A stretch of 64,000 bases of DNA from Lewinellaceae bacterium. Its GTDB lineage: Bacteria > Bacteroidota > Bacteroidia > Chitinophagales > Saprospiraceae. This document shows, in pieces, positions 63,420 to 64,000 of the stretch. Position 1 is the first letter of the stretch, and each line of letters starts with the position of its first letter. The stretch lies in assembly GCA_016708875.1 (NCBI GenBank), contig JADJFA010000031.1, positions 1 to 64,000 of the forward strand. The letters are read 5' to 3'. The translations under genes were made by a program, and so were the position numbers. The notes below the pieces were generated by a model. It was not told the DNA's origin and searched no databases. It saw nothing but the letters and a program-made list of their open reading frames with translations.

Positions 63420-64000
63420 ATGCTCGCAATTTTATCCATCATCATCGGCATCGTATTCGTGCTGCTTCTGTTCAGTATGCTCACCTCGGCCATAGTTGAG
63501 GTCTACCATGCCGCGTATTCTTCGCGGGGAAAACACCTGCGTGAAACCCTCGAAATTATGCTTGGCAAAGAGGTCTGCGACAAGTTTTACGAACACTCGT
63601 ACTTCCGCCAACTTTCATCGGCCAGTAAGCCACGCTCCAGCCTGAAATTGCCTATTTGGATTCAAAAGGATACGTTCAGCAGCGTTTTGGCCGATGTGCT
63701 TACGCCTCGGAACAGCAATTTAAGTGTCCCGGAGCGCATTAATCTGGTCGAAAACAACGACTTGCGCAAGGTGCTCGATTTCCTTTGGCGACAATCACAC
63801 GGCAATCAGCAATTGTTTCAAAACAAGGTGGAAGCCTGGTTTGACGACATCATGGCCCGTGCCAAAGATTGGTTTGGCGATTCCACCAAATGGCGACTCT
63901 TCTTTTTCGGCACCATCCTGGCCGGGGCGCTCAACGCCGACACCATCCAGATTTACAAAAGCCTTTCGGCCAATGCTGCACTGCGCGACGAAATCGTGAA
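63420..64000 (+). CDS. Conserved membrane protein at the eCIS end (partial)
   Basis: 193 residues are visible, running off the window. Membrane helix at ~2-25 (LAILSIIIGIVFVLLLFSML), then a soluble part with REGKHLRETLEIMLGKEVC-like helices (here SRGKHLRETLEIM), and a second hydrophobic segment RLFFFGTILAGALNADTIQI. I recall membrane proteins with a LNADT motif near eCIS loci but know no function. It could be an inner-membrane anchor or release factor for the particle (inference). Confidence 0.6.
   Translation, partial: MLAILSIIIGIVFVLLLFSMLTSAIVEVYHAAYSSRGKHLRETLEIMLGKEVCDKFYEHSYFRQLSSASKPRSSLKLPIWIQKDTFSSVLADVLTPRNSNLSVPERINLVENNDLRKVLDFLWRQSHGNQQLFQNKVEAWFDDIMARAKDWFGDSTKWRLFFFGTILAGALNADTIQIYKSLSANAALRDEIV

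Noticed and set aside
32208..64000. Prophage or classical type VI secretion system
   Set aside because: No capsid, portal, terminase, integrase, TssJ/L/M or ClpV-type gene; DUF4255, DUF5908 and DUF4157 point to an eCIS.

Overview
The window looks like a Bacteroidota chromosome, most plausibly Saprospiraceae or a relative (inference). The evidence is a secreted protein with a type IX secretion (T9SS) C-terminal sorting domain, promoters of the Bacteroidota TTTG / TAnnTTTG type, a Bacteroidota-style extracellular contractile injection system (eCIS), and many intergenic palindromes. Base composition is mid-range. I see no tRNA, rRNA or CRISPR array.

Positions 1-32 kb are ordinary, mostly minus-strand, chromosome: citrate synthase end, transketolase C-terminal half, an LVIVD/T9SS surface protein, a GNAT acetyltransferase, gmhA, a glycosyltransferase broken by a palindromic insert, a Gfo/Idh/MocA oxidoreductase, a Ca2+ P-type ATPase behind a degenerate Na+/Ca2+ antiporter, three universal-stress proteins plus a fragment, an SDR, a carbonic anhydrase / SulP / TetR group (bicarbonate handling), a MITE, TonB, DUF4419, an S9 peptidase, a lipid A-type acyltransferase, an MltA-like transglycosylase, a REP-associated tyrosine transposase (RAYT) between REP palindromes, kynurenine monooxygenase, small unknowns, and UDP-glucuronate decarboxylase.

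Positions 32.2-64 kb hold one plus-strand eCIS operon behind a good Bacteroidota promoter. The order is DUF4255 cap protein, an unknown protein, one sheath, tube 1, tube 2, DUF5908, LysM hub, VgrG-like spike, PAAR tip, gp25 wedge, a giant baseplate J protein, a gp7-like baseplate protein, a giant repeat-built coiled-coil protein (fibre or length-determining candidate), the tape-measure protein, a roughly 2060-residue DUF4157 cargo/toxin-like protein, the AAA+ ATPase, and a membrane protein cut by the window end. Together they would build a phage-tail-like syringe: tube in sheath, spike-tipped hub, wedge baseplate, ATPase-assisted assembly, and a DUF4157 protein as the likely payload.

Two features run through the whole window. 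First, about a dozen genes are intact except for one-base frameshifts (many in homopolymer runs) or single in-frame stops, each stop one C-to-T change from a Gln or Arg codon. This may be assembly error, decay or recoding, and I give both the fragments and the inferred full spans. Second, nearly every gap, and a few coding regions, contain hairpins built from short reiterated words around GC-rich core palindromes, and several genes end inside such hairpins.
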